In this document: piece after piece, positions 56,340 through 64,000 of the stretch | How the letters are laid out: every line of letters begins with the position of its first letter | Position numbering within the stretch: position 1 is the first letter of the stretch | The notes under the pieces: model-generated | Database searches by the model: none | Told to the model about the DNA's origin: nothing | What the model saw: the letters and a program-made list of their open reading frames with translations, nothing else | Program-made: the position numbers and the translations under genes | DNA from: Prauserella alba | GTDB taxonomy: Bacteria; Actinomycetota; Actinomycetes; Mycobacteriales; Pseudonocardiaceae | Assembly (NCBI RefSeq): GCF_024171735.1 | Contig: NZ_JAMTCH010000004.1 | Span: forward strand, 806,001 to 870,000 | Length of the DNA stretch: 64,000 nucleotides | Direction of reading: 5' to 3'

Positions 56340-57686
56340 ATGACCACCACGCACAACGAGGTGCCGAACACGCAGCGACTCGGCACGGCGCCCGCGCTCG
56401 ACGACCTGTCCGCTCCCGAACGGCTGAGCATCGACGAACTCCGCGCGCTGCAGCTCCAGCGTCTGCAGTGGACACTGCGGCACGCCTACGACAACGTTCC
56501 GCTCTACCGCCGCAAGTTCGACGAGGCAGGCGTGCACCCCGACGACTGCCGCCAGCTGGCAGACCTCGCGAAGTTCCCGTACACGACCAAACAGGACCTG
56601 CGCGACGAGTACCCGTTCGGCATGTTCGCGGTACCCGAGACCGAGGTCAGCCGCATTCACGCCTCGAGCGGCACGACGGGAAAGCCGACGGTCGTCGGCT
56701 ACACCGCGTCCGACATCGACAACTGGTCGAGCGTCATGGCGCGATCCATCTTCGCCGCCGGTGGGCGCCCCGGCCACAAGGTCCACGTCTCCTACGGCTA
56801 CGGACTGTTCACCGGCGGACTGGGTGCACACTACGGCGCCGAGAAGCTCGGCTGCACCGTCGTTCCGGCCTCGGGTGGCATGACCGCCCGGCAGGTGCAG
56901 CTCATCACCGACTTCCGGCCGGAGGTCATCATGGTGACGCCGTCGTACATGCTCACACTGCTCGACGAGTTCGAACGTCAAGGCATCGATCCGCACACCA
57001 CGTCCCTGCAGGTCGGCATCTTCGGCGCGGAACCGTGGACCGAGCACATGCGCCGCGAGATCGAGGACCGCATGAACCTGCACGCCGTCGACATCTACGG
57101 ACTGTCCGAAGTGATGGGCCCGGGGGTGGCGCAGGAGTGCGTCGAGACGAAGGACGGCCTGCACATCTGGGAGGACCACTTCTACCCCGAGGTCGTCGAT
57201 CCGCTCGAGGACACCGTGCTGGCCGACGGTGCGACCGGCGAGCTGGTGTTCACCTCGCTCACCAAGCAGGCGCTGCCGATCATCCGCTACCGCACGCGCG
57301 ACCTCACCGCGCTGCACCCCGGCACCGCGCGGCCGGCGTACCGGCGGATGGACAAGGTGACCGGCCGCAGCGACGACATGATCATTTTGAGGGGTGTGAA
57401 CGTCTTCCCCACGCAGATCGAGGAGGTCGTGCTGGGCACCGACGGCCTCGCACCACATTTCCAGCTCCGGCTGACGCGGCAGGACCGCATGGATCACCTG
57501 ACCGTCCTCGTCGAGGCCCATCCGGACGCACCGCAGGACCGCAGGAAGGCCGCGGCGGCTGAGATCGCGGAGCGGGTCAAGGACGGCGTGGGGGTGACCG
57601 TGGGCGTGAAGGTCGTCGATCCGGAAGCGCTGGAACGCTCGGTGGGCAAGCTCCGCCGGGTCGTCGACCAGCGGCCGTCACAGTGA
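56340..57686 (+). CDS. paaK: Phenylacetate-CoA ligase PaaK
   Basis: The product has 448 residues and activates phenylacetate with ATP and CoA, the first step of the pathway. The P-loop is IHASSGTTGKPTVVGYTASD. SYGYGLFTGGLGAHYGAEK, GAEPWTEHMRREIE, IYGLSEVMGPGVAQEC and RSDDMIILRGVNVFPTQIEE are PaaK blocks. ATG at 56340 has GAGGAG ten bases upstream. Confidence 0.96.
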   Translation: MTTTHNEVPNTQRLGTAPALDDLSAPERLSIDELRALQLQRLQWTLRHAYDNVPLYRRKFDEAGVHPDDCRQLADLAKFPYTTKQDLRDEYPFGMFAVPETEVSRIHASSGTTGKPTVVGYTASDIDNWSSVMARSIFAAGGRPGHKVHVSYGYGLFTGGLGAHYGAEKLGCTVVPASGGMTARQVQLITDFRPEVIMVTPSYMLTLLDEFERQGIDPHTTSLQVGIFGAEPWTEHMRREIEDRMNLHAVDIYGLSEVMGPGVAQECVETKDGLHIWEDHFYPEVVDPLEDTVLADGATGELVFTSLTKQALPIIRYRTRDLTALHPGTARPAYRRMDKVTGRSDDMIILRGVNVFPTQIEEVVLGTDGLAPHFQLRLTRQDRMDHLTVLVEAHPDAPQDRRKAAAAEIAERVKDGVGVTVGVKVVDPEALERSVGKLRRVVDQRPSQ

Positions 57687-57708
57687 GCCGACCTGCGATG
57701 ATGTCGCC

Positions 57709-58323
57709 ATGACCGAACCACCACGGACCCAGGGCAGGCGCGGCAGGCCCGGTTACGACCTCGAGTCGCTGCTGATGGTCGCGGTCAAGCTGTTCAACGA
57801 GCGCGGCTACGACGGCACCAGCATGGAGGACCTGTCGCGCAAGCTGGGCATCACGAAGTCGGCGATCTACCACCACGTCCGCAGCAAGGACGAGCTGCTG
57901 CAGCTGGCCGTGGGCCGAGCACTCGACGGGCTGTTCGCGGAGGTGGAGCGGCTCGACGAGGTCGAGGGGCCCGCGATCGACAAGCTCGAACAGCTGGTGC
58001 GGGCGAGTGTCGGCGTGCTGGTGCAGGAATTGCCGTTCGTCACACTGCTGCTGCGTATTCGCGGGAACACGAAGGTCGAGAAGGCGGCGCTGGCGCGCAG
58101 GCGCGAGTTCGACCAGATCGTGACGGACCTGGTCAGCAAGGCCGCCGCCGACGGCGATCTGCGTCCGGACGTCGACCCGGCGACGTCGGCCCGGCTGCTG
58201 TTCGGCATGGTCAACTCGCTGGTCGAGTGGTACCGGCCGCGCGGTGGTGTCGACGCCGAGACGTTGGCCGACGCCGTGGCGACGGTGGCCTTCGACGGCC
58301 TGCGCCTGCAGCGCGACACCTGA
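57709..58323 (+). CDS. paaR: TetR-family regulator of the phenylacetate cluster (PaaR-type)
   Basis: The product has 204 residues. The N-terminal helix-turn-helix is LLMVAVKLFNERGYDGTSME and LGITKSAIYHHVRSKDELLQ; the rest is a helical effector domain. It is the third gene of paaI-paaK-paaR and probably binds the two 14-bp boxes at 54714 and 55713, released by phenylacetyl-CoA as in known PaaR proteins. The symbol rests on context and family; the effector is inferred. Confidence 0.8.
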   Translation: MTEPPRTQGRRGRPGYDLESLLMVAVKLFNERGYDGTSMEDLSRKLGITKSAIYHHVRSKDELLQLAVGRALDGLFAEVERLDEVEGPAIDKLEQLVRASVGVLVQELPFVTLLLRIRGNTKVEKAALARRREFDQIVTDLVSKAAADGDLRPDVDPATSARLLFGMVNSLVEWYRPRGGVDAETLADAVATVAFDGLRLQRDT

Positions 58324-58390
58324 TCCGGCCCACGACCGGTCCGCGGGTCCGTCGCCGCCCCGGTCAGGGGTCTGTGGGACCGGGCCCCGG

Positions 58391-58816
58391 TCAGGGGGTC
58401 TGTGCGATCGGGGTGAGCGCCATGACGGGAATGGTCCGGTCCGTCCGGCGTTGGTACTCGGCGAAACCGGGGTAACGCTCCGCCTGGATGCGGAACTTCT
58501 CGGTGCGTTCGGGTTCATCGAGCTCGGTCGCCTCGACGTCCAGGTCGATGTCGCCCACCTCGATCCGGGCGCTCGGGTTGGCGCGCAGGTTCCAGTACCA
58601 GTCCGGGTGAGTGTCGGCCCCCGCCTTGGACGCGAACACGAGATAGCGGTCGCCGTCGGCCAGGTACATCATCGGGTTGACGCGCTGCCTTCCGGTGCGA
58701 GCGCCGAGGGTGTGCAGCAACAGCAGCGGTGCGCCTTCGAACGGGCCGCCGACCTTGCCGTGATGGGCACGGAACTCCTCGATCGTCTGCCGGTTGAAGT
58801 TCGCAACGTCGCTCAT
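58391..58816 (-). CDS. Deazaflavin (F420)-dependent nitroreductase family protein (Ddn-like)
   Basis: The product has 141 residues with the split beta-barrel layout of the Ddn/DUF385 family. FRAHHGKVGGPFEGAPLLLL, HTLGARTGRQRVNPMMYLAD and DRYLVFASKAGADTHPDWYW are the F420-binding blocks. It should use F420H2 to reduce a quinone or other acceptor. ATG at 58816 overlaps (as ATGA) the end of a short upstream frame containing LSEDEQAEVDRELRRR, which may be a small separate gene or a remnant. Confidence 0.88.
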   Translation of the reverse strand: MSDVANFNRQTIEEFRAHHGKVGGPFEGAPLLLLHTLGARTGRQRVNPMMYLADGDRYLVFASKAGADTHPDWYWNLRANPSARIEVGDIDLDVEATELDEPERTEKFRIQAERYPGFAEYQRRTDRTIPVMALTPIAQTP

Positions 58817-58975
58817 GCCGTCCTCCTGCGTAGTTCTCGATCGACTTCCGCCTGTTCATCCTCGGACAGTGTCAACTCTCCCGCCTGCCGGAGATCCCGG
58901 CGTAGCCCCGACCCAGAACTCGGGGTGAAGCTGCCAGGCGATCTCGAGGTCGACCGCCGAAGTCCCTCGTGGGGT

Positions 58976-59461
58976 TCATCGGACACGCCCGCCGTCGAGT
59001 TCCCGGCGCTGCGTCGACATCGCCATCTCGGCCGGGTCGCCGCGCTGCGACGCGTCCGCCAGCGACGCACGGGCCGACGCCGGGAAGGCTTCGGGCGGAA
59101 CCACGAGCAGCGTCAGGCGGCAGCGGCCGTGGTCTCCGATGACCGTCACGGTTTCCGGTCGCTGGGAGTGGAATCCCTCCGCCCGGATCCGGTGGCCGTC
59201 GACGACCAGCCTCCCGCGCGCGACGGGCTCCCACATCGTCAGGTTGTAGGTCACCCGCTCCCACGGGCCCCACTGCGACCCGAGGGCATCGAGCAATTCG
59301 GGCAGTTCGGCGGCCAAGTCCCGGGAGCAGGGCCACCATGCTCCGTCGACGTGTCCCGTCGGGAGCGGTTCGGTCGTGACCCGGGGCCGCACGTTCGGCA
59401 GCGGTACCGACGTGGCGGGTACCGGTGTGCCTACACCGGGCGTGTGCGGGATCGACATCAT
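58976..59461 (-). CDS. DUF5994 family protein
   Basis: The product has 161 residues. The blocks VDGAWWPCSRDLAAELPELL, VTYNLTMWEPVARGRLVVDG, and IGDHGRCRLTLLVVPPEA match the DUF5994 pattern seen in many actinobacteria. It is cytosolic, with no cofactor motif. ATG at 59461 or 59458 are both possible. Its role is unknown. It diverges from the DUF6292 gene across a 345-base gap. Confidence 0.75.
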   Translation of the reverse strand: MMSIPHTPGVGTPVPATSVPLPNVRPRVTTEPLPTGHVDGAWWPCSRDLAAELPELLDALGSQWGPWERVTYNLTMWEPVARGRLVVDGHRIRAEGFHSQRPETVTVIGDHGRCRLTLLVVPPEAFPASARASLADASQRGDPAEMAMSTQRRELDGGRVR

Positions 59462-59806
59462 GCCGATGCTCCGTCCCGGCCGTGATCGCGGCCACGCGGT
59501 GGTTCGTCGTCGGCGCCGCGGGCTCGGTCGCGCGCGTGCGAAATGCCGTCGACACCTGCGAGTTTACGCGCCTTCACCACCGCGGTGATCCCGCTTTTCG
59601 GCGCCGGATGACGTAATGTCGGGGTGAGGCGGATGCCGCACGGAGCCGCGATGCCGCTGTGTGGTGCTGGTGCTGGTGCTACGCAGTCCTGGATCACCGC
59701 AGCCCTGTTTCTCTGTGGTGCTGTTCAGCGGTGGCGCTGTCGAGCGGTGGCTCCGTTTCGCCGCAGTACCTGTTTCGCGGCGGATACGGAGGATCGAGGC
59801 GCTCAC
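59462..59806. other. Divergent promoter region between the DUF5994 and DUF6292 genes
   Basis: No gene is evident. It contains three GGTGCT hexamers in tandem at 59663-59680 and a repeated AGCGGTGGC near 59727-59750. Promoters for both flanking genes should lie here; none could be fixed. Confidence 0.4.
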
Positions 59807-60298
59807 ATGGACACCGACATCGACAGCACACCTGCGTTGCGGCGCGGGCTCGACGGCTACATCCGCGCGGTCGCAGACGAACTGGACGTCCCCGCCGAAA
59901 GCATGAGCTTCGAGATCAGCGACACCGCAACGGCCTATCTCGGGTTGTCGACACGGTGGCCGTCGTGGCCGGGCCACGACCTGATGCTGATCTGGGATGA
60001 GCGCACCGGATGGTCGGTCGCGGTGGAGACCACGCCCGCGGAACGCGCGGTCGTGATCGCGCGGCTGGGAGGCGAACCGGTTCCGTCGCCACGTGCGGTA
60101 TCCCACTGGGTCGCGAGCACGTTCACCGGCACCCGGCCGGAGACCGCTCAGCCGCAGACCACGACGACGCAGACAGTGCCCAATCGGACCACGTCCACAC
60201 AGCCGGCGGTGCCGTACACCGCACCGCAGCCGTCGACGGCGAAGCCGGTCGACCGGCACGCCCTCGCCGTCCGCCTCTCCGGCTACGCCTCCGGCTGA
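59807..60298 (+). CDS. DUF6292 family protein
   Basis: The product has 163 residues. The N-terminal 100 residues (LRRGLDGYIRAVADELDVP, SDTATAYLGLSTRWPSWPGH and DLMLIWDERTGWSVAVET) match the DUF6292 pattern of actinobacteria. A Thr/Gln/Pro-rich linker (about 105-145) leads to a short C-terminal RHALAVRLSGYASG. ATG at 59807 has GAGG eight bases upstream. The function is unknown. It converges on the desaturase gene 17 bases downstream. Confidence 0.7.
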   Translation: MDTDIDSTPALRRGLDGYIRAVADELDVPAESMSFEISDTATAYLGLSTRWPSWPGHDLMLIWDERTGWSVAVETTPAERAVVIARLGGEPVPSPRAVSHWVASTFTGTRPETAQPQTTTTQTVPNRTTSTQPAVPYTAPQPSTAKPVDRHALAVRLSGYASG

Positions 60299-60315
60299 CG
60301 GTCCGTCCACCGACG

Positions 60316-61353
60316 CTACGCGGCGGAACGGGCCCGGTCGGCCGCGCGCAACGGCGCGCCCATCTCGTGCAGATGTTCCAGAACGTGCCGGTACGACCGG
60401 AGCAGACCGGTCTGGCTGTAGGGGATGCCGTGGTCGTCGCAGAAGCGTCGGACGATCGGCTGGGCACGGCGCAGGTGCGGCCGCGGCATGTTGGGGAACA
60501 GGTGGTGTTCGATCTGGTAGTTCAACCCGCCGAGCAGGAAGTCGGTGAACCAGCCACCCCGCACGTTCCGGGAAGTCAGCACCTGCTTGCGCAGGAAGTC
60601 GACCGATTGACCGGTCATCGTCGGCATGCCCTTGTGGTTCGGCGCGAACGAACATCCCATGTAGACGCCCCACAACATCTGGTGCACCGCGATGAACACC
60701 ACGGCGAGCCCCGGCGACAGCACCAGGAAAACGGCGGTCAGATAGGCCACGAAGTGGGCCGTGAGCAGGGCACCTTCGACCTTGCGACCCTTCGTCTTGC
60801 CCTGCCACACCGCCTTCACACCGTTGACGTGCAGGTTCAGTCCTTCCAGGCAGAGCAGCGGGAAGAACAGCACGGCCTGGTGCTTGGCCATCCAGCGCAG
60901 GAAACCCTGTTTGAGCCGGGCCTGCTTGCTGGTGAACGCCAGCGCGGGAATGTCGAGGTCGGGGTCGTGTTCCTCGTGATTGGGGTTCGCGTGATGACGG
61001 TTGTGCCCGCTGACCCACCAGCGGTAACTCATCCCGACGAGCCCACCGTGCGCGGTGCCGATGACATCGTTCGGCTTACGAGTCCGGAAGATCTGCTTGT
61101 GCCCCGCGTCGTGGCCGATGAACGCCAACTGGGCGAACACCACGGCCAACACGGCGGCGATGCCGAGCTGCCACCAGCTGTCACCGAGGAACGCGAACGC
61201 CACCCAGGCACCCGCGAGCACCAGCAGGTTGGCGAAGATCCGGAGCGCGTAGTAGCCGTACCGGCGGCGCAGCAGGCCCGCCTCGCGCACCTCGTGGAGC
61301 AGAGCCGCGTACTCGCCGCCGGTCTTCGCGGGAGCTTCGGCGTAATCGGTCAT
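60316..61353 (-). CDS. Front-end-type fatty acid desaturase
   Basis: The product has 345 residues with four hydrophobic segments. Histidine boxes are HDAGH near 80, HNRHH near 116 and QIEHH near 278; the Gln in the third box marks front-end (delta-5/delta-6-like or linoleoyl-CoA-type) desaturases, unlike the delta-9 enzyme at 7466-8410. No cytochrome b5 domain is fused. ATG at 61353 overlaps the stop of a 59-codon upstream gene by four bases, so translation is coupled. The regiochemistry is not decidable from sequence. Confidence 0.87.
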   Translation of the reverse strand: MTDYAEAPAKTGGEYAALLHEVREAGLLRRRYGYYALRIFANLLVLAGAWVAFAFLGDSWWQLGIAAVLAVVFAQLAFIGHDAGHKQIFRTRKPNDVIGTAHGGLVGMSYRWWVSGHNRHHANPNHEEHDPDLDIPALAFTSKQARLKQGFLRWMAKHQAVLFFPLLCLEGLNLHVNGVKAVWQGKTKGRKVEGALLTAHFVAYLTAVFLVLSPGLAVVFIAVHQMLWGVYMGCSFAPNHKGMPTMTGQSVDFLRKQVLTSRNVRGGWFTDFLLGGLNYQIEHHLFPNMPRPHLRRAQPIVRRFCDDHGIPYSQTGLLRSYRHVLEHLHEMGAPLRAADRARSAA

Positions 61354-61529
61354 CGGGGAAGTTCGCCTCCGAACGCGGCGGGGGCGGCGGAGAACGCGAC
61401 GCTGCGCGCGCGGTCGGCCGCGGCGGCCGTCACCGGCGCGGCGGTCGGGGTCTGAGTCGGCACGTGGCTGAAAACCACGGGTGCGACGTCGGTTCCGGAT
61501 ACACGTTGGTCAACGTGGGTGGTGGACAT
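61350..61529 (-). CDS. 59-residue protein translationally coupled to the desaturase
   Basis: The frame starts MSTTHVDQRVSGTDVAPVVF and ends SAAPAAFGGELPR, with an Ala/Thr-rich middle and no membrane segment. AAGGAG lies eight bases before ATG at 61529, the strongest ribosome binding site in this area, while the desaturase ATG has none and shares four bases with this stop. So this small gene is very probably translated and may set the level of the desaturase or bind it. No family was recognised. Confidence 0.65.
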   Translation of the reverse strand: MSTTHVDQRVSGTDVAPVVFSHVPTQTPTAAPVTAAAADRARSVAFSAAPAAFGGELPR

Positions 61530-61819
61530 GGGAAAAACTCCTTGGCGACGACGGTCTCGGCCGTCGGCTCTGTACATGTGCACGCAAGTGCGTACGAACT
61601 GAGCGAACTCGACGCTTCGCTTCGTGGCGAGGTCCGTTCGGAAAAGCAAAATTCGGGGCAGGTCGCGTAGCTCGGCGTCGTTCGGACGGTCGACGTTGAT
61701 CACAGCTGCTGGCTGTGCACGGAGGGCCCGCCGATTTCGACCCTACACGTTCGGCCCGCTCGCAGTACACCGGCGACGGTTTCGGCGTGGGTATCCTTCC
61801 GCCGCCGTGGCCGGACGCC
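61530..61819. other. Upstream region of the small-gene/desaturase operon
   Basis: An imperfect inverted repeat (GTACATGTGCAC and GTGCGTAC around GCAA) lies at 61572-61594, 43 bases upstream of the small gene; it could be an operator. Further up, an AT-rich patch (AAGCAAAATTCGG near 61643-61655) may contain the promoter. No other gene is visible. Confidence 0.4.
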
Positions 61820-61854
61820 GGGTCCCGGCCGGAGACGCGCCCCGGCCGGGACCC
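61820..61854 (-). terminator. Hairpin after the metallophosphoesterase gene
   Basis: GGGTCCCGGCCGG (61820-61832) and its exact reverse complement (61842-61854) form a 13-bp stem with a nine-base loop, 16 bases beyond the stop of the minus-strand phosphoesterase gene. Confidence 0.8.
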
Positions 61855-61870
61855 CGATGACGGCACGGAG

Positions 61871-63745
61871 TTACCCGACGACCTCGAAGGTCAGCGAATC
61901 GGTGAACTCGCGGCCGTACGAGTCGGTGGCCGTCACCTCGGCGGTGTGCTCGCCGGGTTCCAGGTCGACGGGCAGCTCGTAGCGCCACAGATGCATCGAT
62001 GAGTCCGCGATGCTCCCGCCGTGCACGAGCTGCTGGGCGACGGCGTAGGGATCCGACCACTCCGGGCCGTTCCGCTTGGCCTCACCGTTCATCTCCTGCG
62101 TACGCGCAGCCTTCTTCGCCGGGCCGCCGTCGAGCGCGACCTTCACCGACGAACCGCTGGCACCCATCCAGAAGTCGGTCGTGAGCCAGGTGGTTCCCGC
62201 CAGGTCGCCGGAGTCGACGACGAGCGGCTCGTCGAGCTCCGGAGCGTCACCCTGCGGGTTCTCGTTCCACTCGGCCCGTTCCTCGGACCACTCGCGGTAG
62301 GTCGGGCTGTTGATGCCGAGCTGCGTCTGCACCCTGTCGTCGGCGCCGGTGACGGTGTAGCGCTCCTGGAACTTCGTGCCGTCGATGTCGAGCGTGAGCA
62401 CTCCGGGGCGGCCACCGTCCTTGCCGATCGCCGTCGGATAACCGTCCTCGGTGACCTCGCCGGAGTACCAGTCACCGGAGATGGCACCTGCGGTGATGTG
62501 CGGGAAGGGCAGCTTGTCGAGGCCGAGGGTGTCCTTCCAGCCCTGCGCCGAGTCGCCCTTCTTCATGTTCTCGGTCGTGTGGCTGTGGCCGGAGACGGCA
62601 ACGGCCTTGCGGCCCTTGAGCAACTCGTACACGTCGCGTGCCTGGTCGGTCTGGTGCACCGCGCTGGCCTGGTCGTTGTAGTTGATCAGCCCGATGTGGC
62701 CCGCGACGACGATCAGCTTGTCCTTGGCGACGTGTTCGAGGTCGCGCTCGAGCCACGCGAGCTGCCGGTCGTCGATCGAGCCGTTGTAGCTGGGGTCACC
62801 CTCCGGGTCGTCGCAGTGCGAGCCGAGGCCGTCGAGATTGTCCTCGTCCGGCGTGCACGGGTACTCGACGGTGTTCAGGGCGACGAAATGGACGTCGCCG
62901 ACGTCGTAGGAGTAGTAGGTCGGCGCCAGCTGCGCCCGGAAGGTGTCGAACGAGTGCTCCGGCGTCGCCGCGTCGAAGTCGAGGTCGTGGTTGCCAGGCA
63001 GGAACCGCGCAGGCCCGTTGGTCTGCTTGGTGAGCTCCTTCACCTCCGGGTACAGCGACAGGTCGTCACCGACGACGTCGCCGACGAACAGCGAACCGCA
63101 GCTCGCGTAGTCGTTCCGCTGGGCCAGGTCGTTGATGGCGCCCTTGCGCGCGTACTCGAGCTGCGTGCGGTTGTAGGTCTGCAGGTCGCCTGCGACGACG
63201 CAGCTCTGTTCGGGCGCCGCGGTGCCGGGGCTCTCGACCACCGGGAAGTTGACGGCCGACGGCAGGGGTCCGGTGGGCTCGATGCCGCCGTACTTCAGGT
63301 CCGGCGAGCCTTCCGGCAGGTGGTTGTAGTGGAACTGCGGGACGTTGTACTCGTCGACCGGAACCTGGTAGCCGTTCGGCTGAGTGATGAAGACCGTCAT
63401 GTTGTCGAACGCGGGCAGCCGGTAGCGGCCCTCGCTGTCGGCCGTGACGACGTCGCGCCCGTTCGACACGACGACGCCCGCCAGACCGCGTTCGCCGTCG
63501 CCCGCGCTGGAGTCCTCGTTGTCGTCGACGAACACCGTGCCCGTCAGCACGTTCTGCTCGGTGGTTCCCGCCGAGGCCGGCACCACCTGTACCTCACCGC
63601 GGTAGACGCCGTCGCCTGCCTGCTCCTGCTGGGCGCCTGCGGCCGGGGCCACGACGGCGGCCGACGTCGCGGCGATCGCCACGGCCGAGCACGCCGCGAC
63701 CACCGCACGTAGGGTTCTGCGTTCTCGTTCGGCTGACCTGAACAT
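61871..63745 (-). CDS. Secreted calcineurin-like metallophosphoesterase
   Basis: The product has 624 residues. A signal peptide (ERERRTLRAVVAACSAVAIA and onward to PAAGAQQ) is followed by an Ig-like/carboxypeptidase-regulatory domain (VLTGTVFVDDNEDSSAGDGE). The phosphoesterase core has VVAGDLQT, VGDVVGDD, PGNHDLDFD, VVAGHIGLIN and SGHSHTTEN; the first metal motif is D-x-Q rather than D-x-H, as in a known subgroup. A C-terminal beta domain (about 500-624) reads EVTATDSYGREFTDSLTF. It acts outside the cell on phosphoesters of unknown type. ATG at 63745 was chosen because it directly precedes the signal peptide. Confidence 0.88.
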   Translation of the reverse strand: MFRSAERERRTLRAVVAACSAVAIAATSAAVVAPAAGAQQEQAGDGVYRGEVQVVPASAGTTEQNVLTGTVFVDDNEDSSAGDGERGLAGVVVSNGRDVVTADSEGRYRLPAFDNMTVFITQPNGYQVPVDEYNVPQFHYNHLPEGSPDLKYGGIEPTGPLPSAVNFPVVESPGTAAPEQSCVVAGDLQTYNRTQLEYARKGAINDLAQRNDYASCGSLFVGDVVGDDLSLYPEVKELTKQTNGPARFLPGNHDLDFDAATPEHSFDTFRAQLAPTYYSYDVGDVHFVALNTVEYPCTPDEDNLDGLGSHCDDPEGDPSYNGSIDDRQLAWLERDLEHVAKDKLIVVAGHIGLINYNDQASAVHQTDQARDVYELLKGRKAVAVSGHSHTTENMKKGDSAQGWKDTLGLDKLPFPHITAGAISGDWYSGEVTEDGYPTAIGKDGGRPGVLTLDIDGTKFQERYTVTGADDRVQTQLGINSPTYREWSEERAEWNENPQGDAPELDEPLVVDSGDLAGTTWLTTDFWMGASGSSVKVALDGGPAKKAARTQEMNGEAKRNGPEWSDPYAVAQQLVHGGSIADSSMHLWRYELPVDLEPGEHTAEVTATDSYGREFTDSLTFEVVG

Positions 63746-63929
63746 ACGTTGCGCTCCGATGTGTCGGGGGCCGTTGACCGGCCGAGGACCGGCAGGAAGC
63801 AACCATTCCGGACGAGGCTGAACAGGTTCCGCACAACCGGCGAACACGAGCGAAAGGGACGACGATCGGCCGAAGCGAGGCGGGGCCTTGCCCCACGGCG
63901 GACCCGCACGTGCACACCACGACCCTTAT

Positions 63930-63944
63930 TGGAAATGGTTTTCA
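63930..63944 (+). promoter_or_regulatory. Zur-type (zinc repressor) box
   Basis: TGGAAATGGTTTTCA is an inverted repeat closely like the actinobacterial Zur consensus TGAAAATGATTTTCA. It lies 22 bases ahead of the GTG of the plus-strand gene at the window edge, over its likely promoter (TACGAT at 63954-63959 as -10). Confidence 0.7.
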
Positions 63945-63965
63945 CTATCGTTTACGATGTGTGCC

Positions 63966-64000
63966 GTGACGGACCACCCTCGAACCCCCGTGATCGTCGT
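63966..64000 (+). CDS. Start of a Zur-controlled gene, possibly a COG0523 (CobW/YciC) GTPase
   Basis: Only the first codons are inside the window: VTDHPRTPVIVV from GTG at 63966 (an in-frame ATG lies at 63957, inside the probable -10 box). The R-TPV-xVV start is what COG0523 zinc chaperone GTPases show before their P-loop, and such genes are common Zur targets. The identity is a guess from 11 residues and the Zur-type box. Confidence 0.45.
   Translation, partial: MTDHPRTPVIV

Noticed and set aside
58813-58975. Short minus-strand frame ending in LSEDEQAEVDRELRRR before the Ddn-like gene
   Set aside because: The tail overlaps the next start as a real gene might, but no convincing start codon or family could be found, so it is only mentioned under the neighbour.

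Overview
The window is high-GC actinobacterial chromosome. Codon use, the many GTG starts and the gene order around mfd, glmU, prs, rplY, pth, ispE, rsmA, rpfB, tatD, metG, rsmI and pmt (the order known from mycobacteria around Rv1002c-Rv1023) point to a member of the Pseudonocardiales, perhaps near Saccharomonospora, Prauserella or Amycolatopsis. The genus is inferred from remembered gene order, not from a search.

Positions 1-31000 are mostly conserved housekeeping. Minus-strand genes come first: a lytic transglycosylase (cut by the window edge), mazG, a SurA-like lipoprotein, mfd, a TetR regulator and an acyl-CoA desaturase with a palindromic operator. On the plus strand follow tRNA-Gln, a diguanylate cyclase, glmU-prs, rplY-pth and a small DivIVA-domain protein. 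Then come minus-strand FAAL, ABC-F, ispE, a VapBC toxin-antitoxin pair, an orphan MetN-like ATPase, rsmA, rpfB, tatD and metG. The MetN-like gene has an unusual leader: a SAM-type riboswitch whose closing helix overlaps the ribosome binding site of a 30-residue Cys-containing leader peptide. A PadR regulator and a drug-type ABC exporter follow.

Positions 31000-47000 hold a GH25-like protein, a HigBA pair, a DUF4185 protein, pabB, rsmI, a protein mannosyltransferase, three serine/threonine kinases of two unusual designs, prpE, an SGNH hydrolase and trpS. Two kinases are adjacent paralogues whose extracellular parts are each built from two four-cysteine modules.

Positions 47080-48830 are a scar region: three arrays of a 21-bp repeat, an AT-rich stretch with a small membrane protein, and a frameshifted 13E12/HNH endonuclease pseudogene.

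Positions 48830-58320 are a complete upper phenylacetate cluster (paaZABCDE with paaH on one strand; paaI, paaK and a TetR regulator on the other). A shared 14-bp box lies in front of paaZ and in the paaH/paaI divergent region. Positions 58390-64000 hold a deazaflavin-type oxidoreductase, DUF5994 and DUF6292 proteins, a front-end desaturase coupled to a 59-residue upstream gene, a secreted metallophosphoesterase and, at the edge, a Zur-type box before the first codons of a gene.

Two palindromic elements with the same CTCAA loop (26164-26296 and 35735-35785) look like a dispersed repeat family.
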